64,000 nt of DNA from Bacteroidota bacterium (lineage in GTDB: Bacteria; Bacteroidota; Bacteroidia; Bacteroidales; VadinHA17), in the NCBI GenBank assembly GCA_029547705.1, contig JAKPOU010000041.1, positions 62,001 through 126,000 of the forward strand, written 5' to 3'. The notes beneath the pieces are model-generated. The model was not told where the DNA came from, searched no databases, and saw nothing but the letters and a program-made list of their open reading frames with translations. Made by a program: the position numbers and the translations under genes. This document shows, in pieces, positions 8,496 to 16,973 of the stretch. How positions within the stretch are numbered: the stretch's first letter is position 1; every line of letters starts with the position of its first letter.

Positions 8496-11183
8496 ATGAA
8501 CAAGTATGTGATAATCATGATGATGATCCTTCTGGCCGGCTGCAGGGGAGGAAGCAGGGTAACTACACTGCAGGTTCCCGGAATGGACCATTACTGCCGG
8601 ATTGATATCGGGGGAGAAAGCATTATTCCAAGCGGAAGAATAGTAAAACCATTCGGGGAATTTATCCGCATTGCCCATGATCCTTACGGACTGGCACTTT
8701 CTCCGGATGGTTCAACAGCGCTTGCGGTGCATGACAACCTGCTCACGATGATTAAAACATCATCAATGAGCTTTACAGAAACCGAAGCTCCTTTCCAGGA
8801 AAAGGGTTCCTATATGGGAGCTGCAATCTGCAGGGATAACAGAACCGCTTACCTGAGCGGCGGGGATCACGGGGACATAATTGTCTTTGATCTGGAAAAC
8901 ATGAAAAATATAAAACGGGTTTCAATTAACGGTTATTCAGACGGGAAAAATTATCAGGACAGTTTTACGGGTGATCTGCGATTGTCGGATAACGAAAAGA
9001 GGCTTTACATACTCGATCCGTTTAATTTTCGTATGGTTATAATGGATCTGGAAAAATTCCGCATACTGCATTCCATTCCTGTCGGAAGATTCCCTCTCGG
9101 AATCGACCTGTCGCCCGATGAGAAATATGCCTATGTTGCAAATACGGGAATCTTTGACTATCCTCTGGCACCGGGACTTGATAAAGATAATATAGAAGAG
9201 GCCGGACTTGACTTTCCTCCCTACGGCTTTCCTTCGGAGGAATCAGAAAAGGGAACGGAGATCGGCGGAAGATTTATTCCGGGACTGGGCAGTCCACACG
9301 TTCCTGAAGCAGTATCCGTCTGGACCATCAGTCTCGACAGCAACAAGGTGATATCGAGGGAAAAAACAGGCTATCGCATGGGGGCAATGATTGAGGGTCT
9401 GGAGGTTGAAGGCGGATCAAGCCCCAATTCCATTGCTGCAGGTGAAAGAGTATTTGTGAGCAATGCCACCAACGATAATATTTCCGTTCTCGATCCGCAA
9501 AGCGGCAGGGTGACAGATACAATACGACTGACAATTGATCCGCGGATAGATCGCTACAGGGGGATGATACCCTTCGGAATCGAACTGAGCAATGACGGAT
9601 CAAGGTTGTACATTGCACTGAGCGGTATGAATGCCGTGGCCGTTATAGACACCCGCACACTGAATGTACTGGGATATATTCCGACAGGCTGGTTTCCCAC
9701 AAAGCTAAAGGTTTCCCCGGATGACAGGGTGCTGTATGTGGTGACGGCCAGGGGACTCGGTTCCGGCCCCAATGGTGGAAAGGACTTTATTCCCACAAAA
9801 AACGGTACCTATGTAGGTGATATAATGCTCGGGACCTTTGAAAAAATCAATCTTGAAAATATTGATTACAAGGCAACTACGCAGGAGGTTATAAACAATA
9901 CCTTCAGAGAGATAATTGTGAGGGATGATAAAAAGAATCCCCTTCCCCCGGCTTCCGGAATAAGAAAAAGTCCTATCCGGCATATTGTATACATTACCAA
10001 GGAGAACCGGACCTATGATGAGATATACGGTGAACTGGAGGGCGCCTCCGGAGATCCGTCACTTGCGCGATATGGTAAGAACGCCGCCGTAATAAGCAGG
10101 GACGGGAAAAGGCAGGTAATGAATGTAAATGTGATGCCAAATCATCAGAAGATTGCCGGGGAATTTGCTGTCAGTGACAATTTCTACTGTGATTCCGATG
10201 CTTCCGTACACGGGCATAGATGGATGGTCGGTACTTATCCGAACGAGTGGGTTGAGATTAACAGTTCCATGAAAATGACCCGGAATATTTTCAGTTCGGC
10301 ACCCGGGCGCAAATATGTTGCGGGTTCCTCGGGAGCGGTATATCCTGAAGACTATAATGAAGCAGGTGGCATGTGGGAACACCTGTCAAGAAACGGAATA
10401 AGCTTCTTTAACTTCGGCCTGGGATTTGAATTCTCCGCTGCTATTGAAGAACAATGGCATAAATATTCAGGGGTTAAGATGGGGGTTATGTTCCCTATGC
10501 CGAAACCATTGTTTGACAGGACTTCACGAAAATATGCAACATACAATACCAGTATTCCCGACCAGTTCAGGATTGACATGTTTGAAGAGGAACTCCGGGA
10601 GAAATGGCTGTCGGGCAAGGAAGAATTCCCGTCAGTCATTACCATGATGATACCTAACGATCACGGCTCTTCCGAGAGACCCGGCGATGGCTATCCTTTC
10701 AGGGAGTCCTATATGGCTGATAATGATCTTGCTGTCGGGAGGGTTGTTGAAACACTGAGTCATACGAAATGGTGGCCAGAAATGCTGATAATTATTACCG
10801 AGGATGACGCCCAGGACGGAAGGGATCACGTGGATGCCCACCGTTCATTGCTGATAATGATAAGCCCCTGGATCAAACGAGGGTATGTGTCCCATAAGCA
10901 TGCAAATTTCGGGGCGATACTCAAAACCATATATACCATCCTTGATATTGATCCTCTTAACCAGTTTGATGCAACAGCAACGCTGCTGCAGGATTTCTTC
11001 AGCCTCAATCCTGATTTTACTCCCTACAAAGCGGTGGAAGTTGACAGAAGGATATTTGATCCGCAGAAAGCACTTGATCCCTATGACAAGGAATTCAGAT
11101 GGGAATCCCTGGCTGAGTCACCTGAAATTGACAACAGGGATGATTTCAGGTCAAGTCACAGGGAACAGGCAGACAATAATTGA
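8496..11183 (+). CDS. Beta-propeller plus phosphoesterase-domain lipoprotein
   Basis: Exported lipoprotein: from the ATG at 8496 the signal MNKYVIIMMMILLAGC ends in a lipobox with Cys16. An upstream in-frame ATG at 8427 would place 23 residues before this signal and is rejected. Residues about 40-430 are YVTN/YncE-like propeller repeats (for example LSPDGSTALAVHDN, LSPDEKYAYVANTG, LSNDGSRLYIALSG). From about 495 there is an alkaline-phosphatase-superfamily phosphoesterase domain: HIVYITKENRTYDEIYG with ENRTYD at 503-508, a later HGHRWMVGTYPNEW segment, and ITEDDAQDGRDHVDAHR near the end. This two-domain design is known in the bifunctional YncE/alkaline phosphatase family group. The substrate is unknown. 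It stands alone, with trxB downstream under its own promoter. Confidence 0.85.
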   Translation: MNKYVIIMMMILLAGCRGGSRVTTLQVPGMDHYCRIDIGGESIIPSGRIVKPFGEFIRIAHDPYGLALSPDGSTALAVHDNLLTMIKTSSMSFTETEAPFQEKGSYMGAAICRDNRTAYLSGGDHGDIIVFDLENMKNIKRVSINGYSDGKNYQDSFTGDLRLSDNEKRLYILDPFNFRMVIMDLEKFRILHSIPVGRFPLGIDLSPDEKYAYVANTGIFDYPLAPGLDKDNIEEAGLDFPPYGFPSEESEKGTEIGGRFIPGLGSPHVPEAVSVWTISLDSNKVISREKTGYRMGAMIEGLEVEGGSSPNSIAAGERVFVSNATNDNISVLDPQSGRVTDTIRLTIDPRIDRYRGMIPFGIELSNDGSRLYIALSGMNAVAVIDTRTLNVLGYIPTGWFPTKLKVSPDDRVLYVVTARGLGSGPNGGKDFIPTKNGTYVGDIMLGTFEKINLENIDYKATTQEVINNTFREIIVRDDKKNPLPPASGIRKSPIRHIVYITKENRTYDEIYGELEGASGDPSLARYGKNAAVISRDGKRQVMNVNVMPNHQKIAGEFAVSDNFYCDSDASVHGHRWMVGTYPNEWVEINSSMKMTRNIFSSAPGRKYVAGSSGAVYPEDYNEAGGMWEHLSRNGISFFNFGLGFEFSAAIEEQWHKYSGVKMGVMFPMPKPLFDRTSRKYATYNTSIPDQFRIDMFEEELREKWLSGKEEFPSVITMMIPNDHGSSERPGDGYPFRESYMADNDLAVGRVVETLSHTKWWPEMLIIITEDDAQDGRDHVDAHRSLLIMISPWIKRGYVSHKHANFGAILKTIYTILDIDPLNQFDATATLLQDFFSLNPDFTPYKAVEVDRRIFDPQKALDPYDKEFRWESLAESPEIDNRDDFRSSHREQADNN

Positions 11184-11209
11184 ATTTATAAATACTTTTT
11201 TTAGTTTTG
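11180..11209 (+). promoter_or_regulatory. Consensus Bacteroidota promoter of trxB
   Basis: TTG (11180-11182) overlaps the stop codon of the preceding gene; 19 bp later comes TAGTTTTG (11202-11209), an exact match to TTG-N19-TAnnTTTG. Transcription should start near 11216, well ahead of both possible trxB starts. Confidence 0.75.
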
Positions 11210-11341
11210 CGCGAAAATAGAAAATTCAGGCTAAGGTTTCAGAAATCCGCAATGCGGGATAATTATATATTATTCAGGGAATAAAACAGTTTTAAAATGG
11301 AATTATTTAAACCAATGGATCTTACGGGTGAGAGTGTTAAT

Positions 11342-12295
11342 ATGACTGAAGGTGACACCGAAAAGGTGAAATGTCTGATAATAGGATCGGGGCCGGCCGG
11401 CTATACTGCCGCAATTTATGCAGCAAGAGCCAATCTCAGTCCTGTTCTTTATACCGGACTGCAGATGGGCGGACAACTCACCACAACTACTGAAGTTGAA
11501 AATTATCCGGGATATCCTGACGGCATAACGGGACCCGAAATGATGGAACATTTTAAGAAACAGGCTGAAAGATTCGGCACCGATGTCCGTATAGGAATGG
11601 CTACAGCAGCTGATTTTTCAGCCGGGAATCTGATTGTAACCATTGACGGAAACAGGAAAATAAATGCAGATACGGTTATTATAGCTACCGGAGCGACTGC
11701 CAGATACCTGGGAATTGAAGCCGAAACGAAATATGCCGGAATGGGTGTGTCGGCCTGTGCTACATGCGACGGTTTCTTTTACAGGAATAAAGATGTTGCG
11801 GTTGTCGGAGGGGGGGATACAGCCGCTGAAGAGGCAACCTACCTTGCAGGACTCTGCAATAAAGTATACATGATTGTGAGAAGGAATGTTCTGAGGGCCT
11901 CCAAGGCAATGCAGGAAAGGGTTATGAATACCCCGAATATTGAAATCCTGTGGGAACACCAGGCTATAGACCTTTTTGGTGAGAACGGAGTTGAGGGAGC
12001 GGTCCTTGTAAAAAAGAAAGGCACACCCGGGGAAGAAATCGTAAAAATAAACATACATGGATTTTTCCTTGCCATAGGCCATACACCCAATTCAGATATT
12101 TTCAGGGAATTTGTTGAGACTGATGAGGCCGGCTATATAAAAACCGTGCCCGGAAGTACCAGGACCAATGTTCCGGGAGTCTTTGCAGCAGGCGATATTC
12201 AGGATCCGCATTACAGGCAGGCTGTTACGGCAGCAGGATCCGGCTGTATGGCAGCACTTGATGCCGAACGGTATCTCCAGGAACGTAAAAAATAA
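11342..12295 (+). CDS. trxB: Thioredoxin-disulfide reductase
   Basis: FAD flavoenzyme that passes electrons from NADPH to thioredoxin in the cytoplasm. From the ATG at 11342: FAD-binding GSGPAG (15-20), redox-active CATC (139-142, in ACATCDGFF), NADPH-binding GGGDTAAEE (156-164), and the late FAAGDIQD flavin motif. This start gives 317 residues, the normal length. An ATG at 11297 would add 15 residues (MELFKPMDLT...) that are not usual for the family but cannot be excluded. It is monocistronic, with a clear promoter and a convergent downstream neighbour. Confidence 0.95.
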   Translation: MTEGDTEKVKCLIIGSGPAGYTAAIYAARANLSPVLYTGLQMGGQLTTTTEVENYPGYPDGITGPEMMEHFKKQAERFGTDVRIGMATAADFSAGNLIVTIDGNRKINADTVIIATGATARYLGIEAETKYAGMGVSACATCDGFFYRNKDVAVVGGGDTAAEEATYLAGLCNKVYMIVRRNVLRASKAMQERVMNTPNIEILWEHQAIDLFGENGVEGAVLVKKKGTPGEEIVKINIHGFFLAIGHTPNSDIFREFVETDEAGYIKTVPGSTRTNVPGVFAAGDIQDPHYRQAVTAAGSGCMAALDAERYLQERKK

Positions 12296-12340
12296 ACGGT
12301 TAATCTCCCGGGCCGGAATAACTGACCGGCGGACGGAATA

Positions 12341-12988
12341 TCAGGAGAGGATACCGCGGATATCCTCTATGCAGGCATAAATAAGATATCCTACGCCCTT
12401 ATAGCATTCACTCTGTGCATGTTGCTGCATCCGGTCATTCCATGCCGGAACCCATGACAGGATGTGAAGATTAATAAATCTTATGATCTCCTTCCCGAGC
12501 TCACGCATGCATGGTTCATCATCAAAGCTTGTGAACTTGTCGGTGAGCCGGGTCAGAAAGAGCAGTTCAATGCCAAGATGATCATGCGGTACATGATGGT
12601 GCTGATCCGGATTCCAGCCATATGTCCTGTAAAACTCATCCACTGTTGTCCTGGCGGGAAAATCATCATTCAGCCTGTCAGTGTATTCTGATTCACAAAC
12701 CGGTACAAGCCGGGGACCGTCACTGTCAAAGAGCCTCCGGTAGTCAGCAACCATTTTCTCCCGGCAGGTATCCTTATCCCTGCATGAATCCCTTAATATT
12801 GAAGCTGCCTTTATGAAACGGGGGTTTGAACTTTTTACAGGAAGATTTTTCACAGTGCCCCTGGTCCAGAAGTCATTTATACATTCATCACTGGGCTCTT
12901 TCATGATCATGCTGCCGGCGAAATAAAGCAGCATATTATAGGCTTTAAGAAGGTTTATATTTTCTTTGTCCCTTTTCATTATCTGCAT
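12341..12988 (-). CDS. TorD/DmsD-family molybdoenzyme chaperone
   Basis: Cytoplasmic all-helical chaperone family that binds the Tat signal of molybdopterin oxidoreductases and helps insert the cofactor. Supporting segments are DYRRLFDSDGPRLVPVCESEY, YRTYGW, the signature-like HVPHDHLGIELLFLTRL, and HILSWVPAWNDRM. The track of open frame extends to a TTG at 13033; the first ATG is at 12988 (a second at 12979), which gives about 216 residues, normal for TorD. No molybdoenzyme, Tat signal or cofactor gene is visible in the window, so its client lies elsewhere or is lost. It is convergent with trxB and downstream of the acyltransferase terminator. Confidence 0.8.
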   Translation of the reverse strand: MQIMKRDKENINLLKAYNMLLYFAGSMIMKEPSDECINDFWTRGTVKNLPVKSSNPRFIKAASILRDSCRDKDTCREKMVADYRRLFDSDGPRLVPVCESEYTDRLNDDFPARTTVDEFYRTYGWNPDQHHHVPHDHLGIELLFLTRLTDKFTSFDDEPCMRELGKEIIRFINLHILSWVPAWNDRMQQHAQSECYKGVGYLIYACIEDIRGILS

Positions 12989-13075
12989 TCTCTGATGTGA
13001 AAGTGGCTTATCAGACAAATTCACTGAACTCAAATCTGTATAACCAAAAAAAAACTGATTTGTTCGGACAGGAAT

Positions 13076-13106
13076 AAAAAAGAGGCTGTCCTTTGAGACA
13101 GCCTCT
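13076..13106 (-). terminator. Rho-independent terminator after the PLP acyltransferase gene
   Basis: Perfect 10-bp stem AGAGGCTGTC (13081-13090) / GACAGCCTCT (13097-13106) with a six-base loop, followed on the minus strand by six T. It lies 20 bp after the stop codon at 13127. Confidence 0.9.
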
Positions 13107-13126
13107 TCAGCCTGTATTTAATTCAG

Positions 13127-14371
13127 TTATTTTGAAAAATCGGCTACTTCATGCGGATAAATATCATTATCGACCTTCCACTTGAGTTCCCTGAATGCAT
13201 TCACGGTATATTCCACATCTTCGAGTGTATGTGTTGATGTGGGGATGAGTCTGAGCATTACCACATCCCTGGGAACGACAGGATATATTACAACCGAGCA
13301 GAAAATGCCGAAATTCTCCCTGAGGTCATAAATCAGCTGGGTTGTCTGAAAGAGAGTAACTTTCATAAAAACCGGAGTTACCGGCGATTGTGTTTTTCCC
13401 AGGTCCAGACCTGCTTCCCTCAATCCTTTCTGAAGAGCCTTTACAATTACCCACAGTTTTTCCTTGTGTTCCGGCTGGGTTTTGATGATTTCAAGACGTT
13501 TTATTGCGCCCAGTGTCATTGCCATTGGAAGAGACTTGGCATATATCTGTGATCTCAGGTTGAAGCGAAGATAGGTTATGATATCCTTATCACCTGCTAT
13601 AAAAGCGCCTATGCCGGCCATCGACTTGGCAAAAGTGGCAAAGTAGAGATCTATCTGATCCTGGACACCGAAATGTTCACCCGTACCTGCACCGCTTTCA
13701 CCCATTGTCCCGAAGCCGTGAGCATCATCAACCAGAAGCCTGAAATTGTATTTCTCCTTCAGCTTTACTATTTCATCAAGTTTGCCAAGATCACCTGCCA
13801 TGCCAAACACTCCTTCGGTAATTAAAAGAATCCCTCCGTTTGTTCCCTCGGTCAGTTTTGTGGCTCTCTGAAGCTGTTTCTCACAGCTTTCCATATCATT
13901 ATGGGAATATACAAACCTCTTTCCGAAATGGAGCCTGAGGCCATCCATAATGCATGCATGCGACTCGGAATCATATACAATCACATCATGACGATCAACA
14001 AGCGCATCAATTATTGAAACCATTCCCTGATAACCATAGTTGAGAAGATATGCTGATTCCTTGCCAACGAATTCAGCCGCCATTGCTTCAAATTTCTCAT
14101 GCATTGAAGTCTGGCCCGACATCATTCTTGCCCCCATGGGATATCCCAGTCCGTATTGGGCGGTGTATTCGGCATCGGCTTTCCGTACTTCCGGATTGTT
14201 GGCAAGGCCAAGATAGTTGTTAAGGCTCCATGTAAGGACTTCCTTTCCCCGGAATTTCATTCTGGCGGCTATTTCCCCTTCAAGTTTCGGGAACATGAAA
14301 TAGCCGTCCCCAACCTCTGAGTATTGTCCGAGAGCCCCTTTTGTAGAGGTGATCTTTTTAAAAATATCCAT
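13127..14371 (-). CDS. Alpha-oxoamine synthase-family PLP acyltransferase (serine palmitoyltransferase/KBL-like)
   Basis: PLP enzyme of the alpha-oxoamine synthase group (SPT, KBL, BioF, HemA, cysteate acyltransferase), which condenses an amino acid with an acyl thioester. Visible features: NNYLGLANNPEV (51-62), DSESHAC with His138 stacking on PLP, DDAHGFGTMGESG (215-227), and TFAKSMAGIGAF with Lys249 as the Schiff-base lysine. The N-terminal MDIFKKITSTKGALGQY...YFMFPKLEG opening belongs to a Bacteroidota subgroup distinct from the shorter KBL proteins. Bacteroidota use such enzymes to make sphingolipids or sulfonolipids, so a membrane-lipid role is likely, but the amino acid substrate cannot be told from sequence. 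It is monocistronic, with a clear terminator and a TACTTTTG element (14398-14405) at the right place. Confidence 0.85.
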   Translation of the reverse strand: MDIFKKITSTKGALGQYSEVGDGYFMFPKLEGEIAARMKFRGKEVLTWSLNNYLGLANNPEVRKADAEYTAQYGLGYPMGARMMSGQTSMHEKFEAMAAEFVGKESAYLLNYGYQGMVSIIDALVDRHDVIVYDSESHACIMDGLRLHFGKRFVYSHNDMESCEKQLQRATKLTEGTNGGILLITEGVFGMAGDLGKLDEIVKLKEKYNFRLLVDDAHGFGTMGESGAGTGEHFGVQDQIDLYFATFAKSMAGIGAFIAGDKDIITYLRFNLRSQIYAKSLPMAMTLGAIKRLEIIKTQPEHKEKLWVIVKALQKGLREAGLDLGKTQSPVTPVFMKVTLFQTTQLIYDLRENFGIFCSVVIYPVVPRDVVMLRLIPTSTHTLEDVEYTVNAFRELKWKVDNDIYPHEVADFSK

Positions 14372-14397
14372 AGTAACAGGTTTTAATAAAATTTTAA

Positions 14398-14405
14398 CAA
14401 AAGTA
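14398..14405 (-). promoter_or_regulatory. Bacteroidota -7 element of the PLP acyltransferase gene
   Basis: Minus-strand TACTTTTG matches TAnnTTTG, 27 bp ahead of the start codon at 14371. No TTG is present at the expected distance. Just upstream are two close copies of TAGGTATT, which could be an activator site. Confidence 0.45.
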
Positions 14406-14594
14406 GGGATATTAGCGGTTATTCCATAATACCTATAAATACCTAATTTTATACATTAATTCTGCCGCTAAATATTTCAGGCCGGATAATACAAATAACC
14501 CGGATTCGTTATGATCAGGGACCCGGACAGGCAGTAAACACCTGAACGAGGTTAAAATTCACATTTATATGACCCGAATGACAAAAAAATATTA

Positions 14595-14602
14595 TAATTT
14601 TG
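14595..14602 (+). promoter_or_regulatory. Bacteroidota -7 element directly ahead of bamD
   Basis: TAATTTTG matches TAnnTTTG. Transcription would begin near 14609, about eight bases before the ATG at 14617, giving an almost leaderless message. This argues against the longer reading frame that opens at 14569. No TTG lies at the ideal upstream distance. Confidence 0.5.
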
Positions 14603-14616
14603 CGCAACATTTTTCT

Positions 14617-15435
14617 ATGAGATCGCTTGCATATATATTTCTGTTGTTTTCAGTCCTGGCACTGTCATGCGGTGAGTATGAAAAACTGCTTAAGAGCAGT
14701 GATTATGACCTCAAGAAGTCGAAGGCAAAATGGTATTATGAAAATGGCCAGTATGTCAGGGCAACGGAGTTGCTGGCACAGGTCCTTCCCAGGTTCAGGG
14801 CCACAGAGGAGGCAGAAGACCTGAACTGGATGAATGCCCAAAGCTTTTACAAGATGAAGGATTATTTTGCTGCCGGAAGTTATTTCAAATCCTACCTCGA
14901 CCAGTATGCATACGGGAAATATGCAGAAGATGCAGCATTTATGGCTGCCATGTGCGATTATAACCTGTCGCCCAGGGCAGAGCTTGATCAGGAAAGCACC
15001 CGTGCCGCAATTGAGGGCTTCAACTATTTCCTCAATAAGTATCCCTACAGTGCAAGAGCTGATGAATGCAGAAATCTCATAAGGGAACTCCAGGAACGGC
15101 TGGTGGAAAAGTCATATCTGAGTGCAAGGCTTTACTATGATATGAAAGCGTATAAGTCGGCAATTGTGGCCCTGAACAACAGTCTCAAGGAATATGCCGA
15201 CACGAAATACCGGGAGGAAATGATGTATCTCAAACTCAATTCATTGTTTCTCTATGCCGAATACAGTATGCCTGACAAGCAAAAGGAGAGATATCAGGAT
15301 ACACTTGATGATTACTATTCGTTTATGGAAGAATTTCCGAAAAGCAAGTATTCAAGGGATGTCAGAAGGATATTTCAGGCAACTGCAAGGTTCCTGAAAA
15401 TTGATACAACTGATCTGGAAGCAAATATTCAATAA
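14617..15435 (+). CDS. bamD: Outer membrane assembly lipoprotein BamD
   Basis: Periplasm-facing TPR lipoprotein of the BAM complex, which inserts beta-barrels with BamA. From the ATG at 14617 the signal MRSLAYIFLLFSVLALSC ends in a lipobox. The YfiO-like TPR body follows: YEKLLKSSDYDLKKSKAKWYYENGQYVRATELL, later YPYSARADECRNLIRELQERL and FPKSKYSRDVRRI. The frame is open to 14569, but that would put 16 polar residues before the signal peptide and upstream of the likely transcription start. It is followed by rpoZ after three bases and then the coaBC remnant, DUF4835 and recN, a conserved Bacteroidota cluster. Confidence 0.93.
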   Translation: MRSLAYIFLLFSVLALSCGEYEKLLKSSDYDLKKSKAKWYYENGQYVRATELLAQVLPRFRATEEAEDLNWMNAQSFYKMKDYFAAGSYFKSYLDQYAYGKYAEDAAFMAAMCDYNLSPRAELDQESTRAAIEGFNYFLNKYPYSARADECRNLIRELQERLVEKSYLSARLYYDMKAYKSAIVALNNSLKEYADTKYREEMMYLKLNSLFLYAEYSMPDKQKERYQDTLDDYYSFMEEFPKSKYSRDVRRIFQATARFLKIDTTDLEANIQ

Positions 15436-15438
15436 AAT

Positions 15439-15771
15439 ATGGATTACAGAAAATCATTGGCACCGCCAACAACAATTACACGCGATATTGACAATCTGAC
15501 CAGGCAAACAGGCAATATTTACGAGACAGTGATTATTGTCGCCCGCAGGGCAAATCAGATTGCAGTTGAAATGAAGCAGGAACTCAATAAGAAACTGGAG
15601 GAATTTGCATCATACAGCGATAATCTCGAGGAAATTTTCGAAAACCGGGAGCAGATAGAAATATCGAAATTTTATGAGCGCCTTCCGAAGCCAAGCCTGA
15701 TCGCCCTTCAGGAACTTGAGGAAGGAAAGATATTTTTCAGGAACCCCGAAAAAACATCAAGACAGAAATAA
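15439..15771 (+). CDS. rpoZ: RNA polymerase omega (Rpb6-like) subunit
   Basis: 110-residue Bacteroidota omega/Rpb6-type protein that assists assembly of the RNA polymerase beta-prime subunit. The core is GNIYETVIIVARRANQIAVEMKQEL, matching the Rpb6 helix pattern (N-x-Y-x-x-V-x-x-x-A-x-R-A), followed by a charged helix and IALQELEEGKI near the end. Its start lies three bases after the bamD stop codon, so translation is probably coupled. The position between bamD and the coaBC/DUF4835/recN genes is the usual one in this phylum. Confidence 0.85.
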   Translation: MDYRKSLAPPTTITRDIDNLTRQTGNIYETVIIVARRANQIAVEMKQELNKKLEEFASYSDNLEEIFENREQIEISKFYERLPKPSLIALQELEEGKIFFRNPEKTSRQK

Positions 15772-15911
15772 CAGGCAGCCGGCCTTTCAAAGCTGGCGGG
15801 CAATGAAAGCCGCCCGGGCAGAATTCCCCGGATGCACCGGATGATGTGGCTTCACAGATATTGCAAAATCCCGGGAGGTATGGTCTTATGCAGGAACCGG
15901 CTGTATATTCC

Positions 15912-16013
15912 GCCTTTAAAACGAATCGGGCAACAATCATTGAAAAGTACAATAATATTAATAAATTTGGGTTAAAATCGAAAAGGGAAACTGTCTCAGA
16001 CATTCATGATTAA
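15912..16013 (+). pseudogene. C-terminal remnant of coaBC (phosphopantothenoylcysteine synthetase/decarboxylase)
   Basis: In the 264-base gap between rpoZ and the DUF4835 gene, one frame reads AFKTNRATIIEKYNN...KFGLKSKRETVSDIHD and stops at 16011-16013. This resembles the end of CoaBC: the TN[KR]xT[IL]I strand, then the [FL]xLKSKxEVAxDI tail. In many Bacteroidota the order is bamD-rpoZ-coaBC-DUF4835-recN, so coaBC is expected exactly here. About 33 codons remain of roughly 400; the frame is open back to 15807, but upstream residues do not look like CoaBC and no start codon or Rossmann motif is present. The rest appears to have been deleted. CoA synthesis would need another copy elsewhere, unless this is an assembly artefact. 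Confidence 0.6.
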
Positions 16014-16035
16014 TTGTTACAATGATCACAAAAAG

Positions 16036-16962
16036 ATGAGAATCATAGGATCTTCCGGTTTTATTGCCCTGATGCTTCTTGTATTGCCGGCAATACGGGC
16101 GAATTCACAGGAACTGAACTGCAATGTCCAGGTATCAGCACAAAAGGTACAGGGATCGAACCGTCAGGTGTTTGAAAACATGCAGCGCGACCTGTATGAA
16201 TTCATGAATAACATAGTCTGGACAAATCATGTATACAGCTATGCCGAACGGATCGACTGCAATCTGTTGATAACCATTAATGAACAGATATCTGCCGATG
16301 AATTTAACGGGACCCTGCAGATTCAGTTAAGGCGTCCCGTATATAATACCACATATAATTCGACGATGCTGAATTTTATGGACAATAATTTCAGGTTCAG
16401 ATATGTGGAATTTCAGCCGCTTGAGTTCGACCCCAATACTCACAGGTCCAGCCTGGTGTCTGTTCTTGCCTTTTATGCCTATATTATACTCGGCTTCGAT
16501 TATGATTCATTTTCACTTAAGGGAGGCACTGATTATTTCAGGATTGCAGAAAAAATAGTCACCAATGCCCAGAATGCTCCCGAACCGGGATGGAAACCCT
16601 ATGACGGTTCCCGGAACCGTAACAGGTACTGGCTTGTCAAGAATCTCCTGGATGCCCAGTATGACGGAGCGAGAAGATTTCTTTACGAATATAATATCAA
16701 CGGACTTGACAGGCTCGAGTCACGTGCCTCGGAAGCCAGGGTGAGCATTGTTGAGAGTCTCAGGTTACTGCAGGAAGTTTACAGGAACAGGCCGGATCCT
16801 TTCATGTATCTTCTTCAGATTATTATAGATGCAAAGAGTGAAGAGCTGATTAATATCTTTTCGGAATCATTTCCTGAAGAAAAGAGTCGTGTTGTGCAGA
16901 TTCTCAACGAAATAGATCCGGCCAACAAATCCAGGTACGAAAAAATAACAGCTTCAAATTAA
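16036..16962 (+). CDS. DUF4835 family secreted protein
   Basis: Bacteroidota-specific protein with an N-terminal signal peptide (MRIIGSSGFIALMLLVLPAIRA, cleavage near NSQ), followed by ELNCNVQVSAQKVQGSNRQVFENMQRDLYEF, the typical DUF4835 opening. The ATG at 16036 is chosen because it begins the signal peptide; an ATG at 16006 adds ten polar residues and overlaps the coaBC remnant stop, an arrangement suggesting former translational coupling. The family is sometimes linked to type IX secretion (PorD naming), but I cannot confirm this from sequence. recN follows after 11 bases. The role is probably envelope-associated and is otherwise unknown. Confidence 0.85.
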   Translation: MRIIGSSGFIALMLLVLPAIRANSQELNCNVQVSAQKVQGSNRQVFENMQRDLYEFMNNIVWTNHVYSYAERIDCNLLITINEQISADEFNGTLQIQLRRPVYNTTYNSTMLNFMDNNFRFRYVEFQPLEFDPNTHRSSLVSVLAFYAYIILGFDYDSFSLKGGTDYFRIAEKIVTNAQNAPEPGWKPYDGSRNRNRYWLVKNLLDAQYDGARRFLYEYNINGLDRLESRASEARVSIVESLRLLQEVYRNRPDPFMYLLQIIIDAKSEELINIFSESFPEEKSRVVQILNEIDPANKSRYEKITASN

Positions 16963-16973
16963 CAATATTCCAA

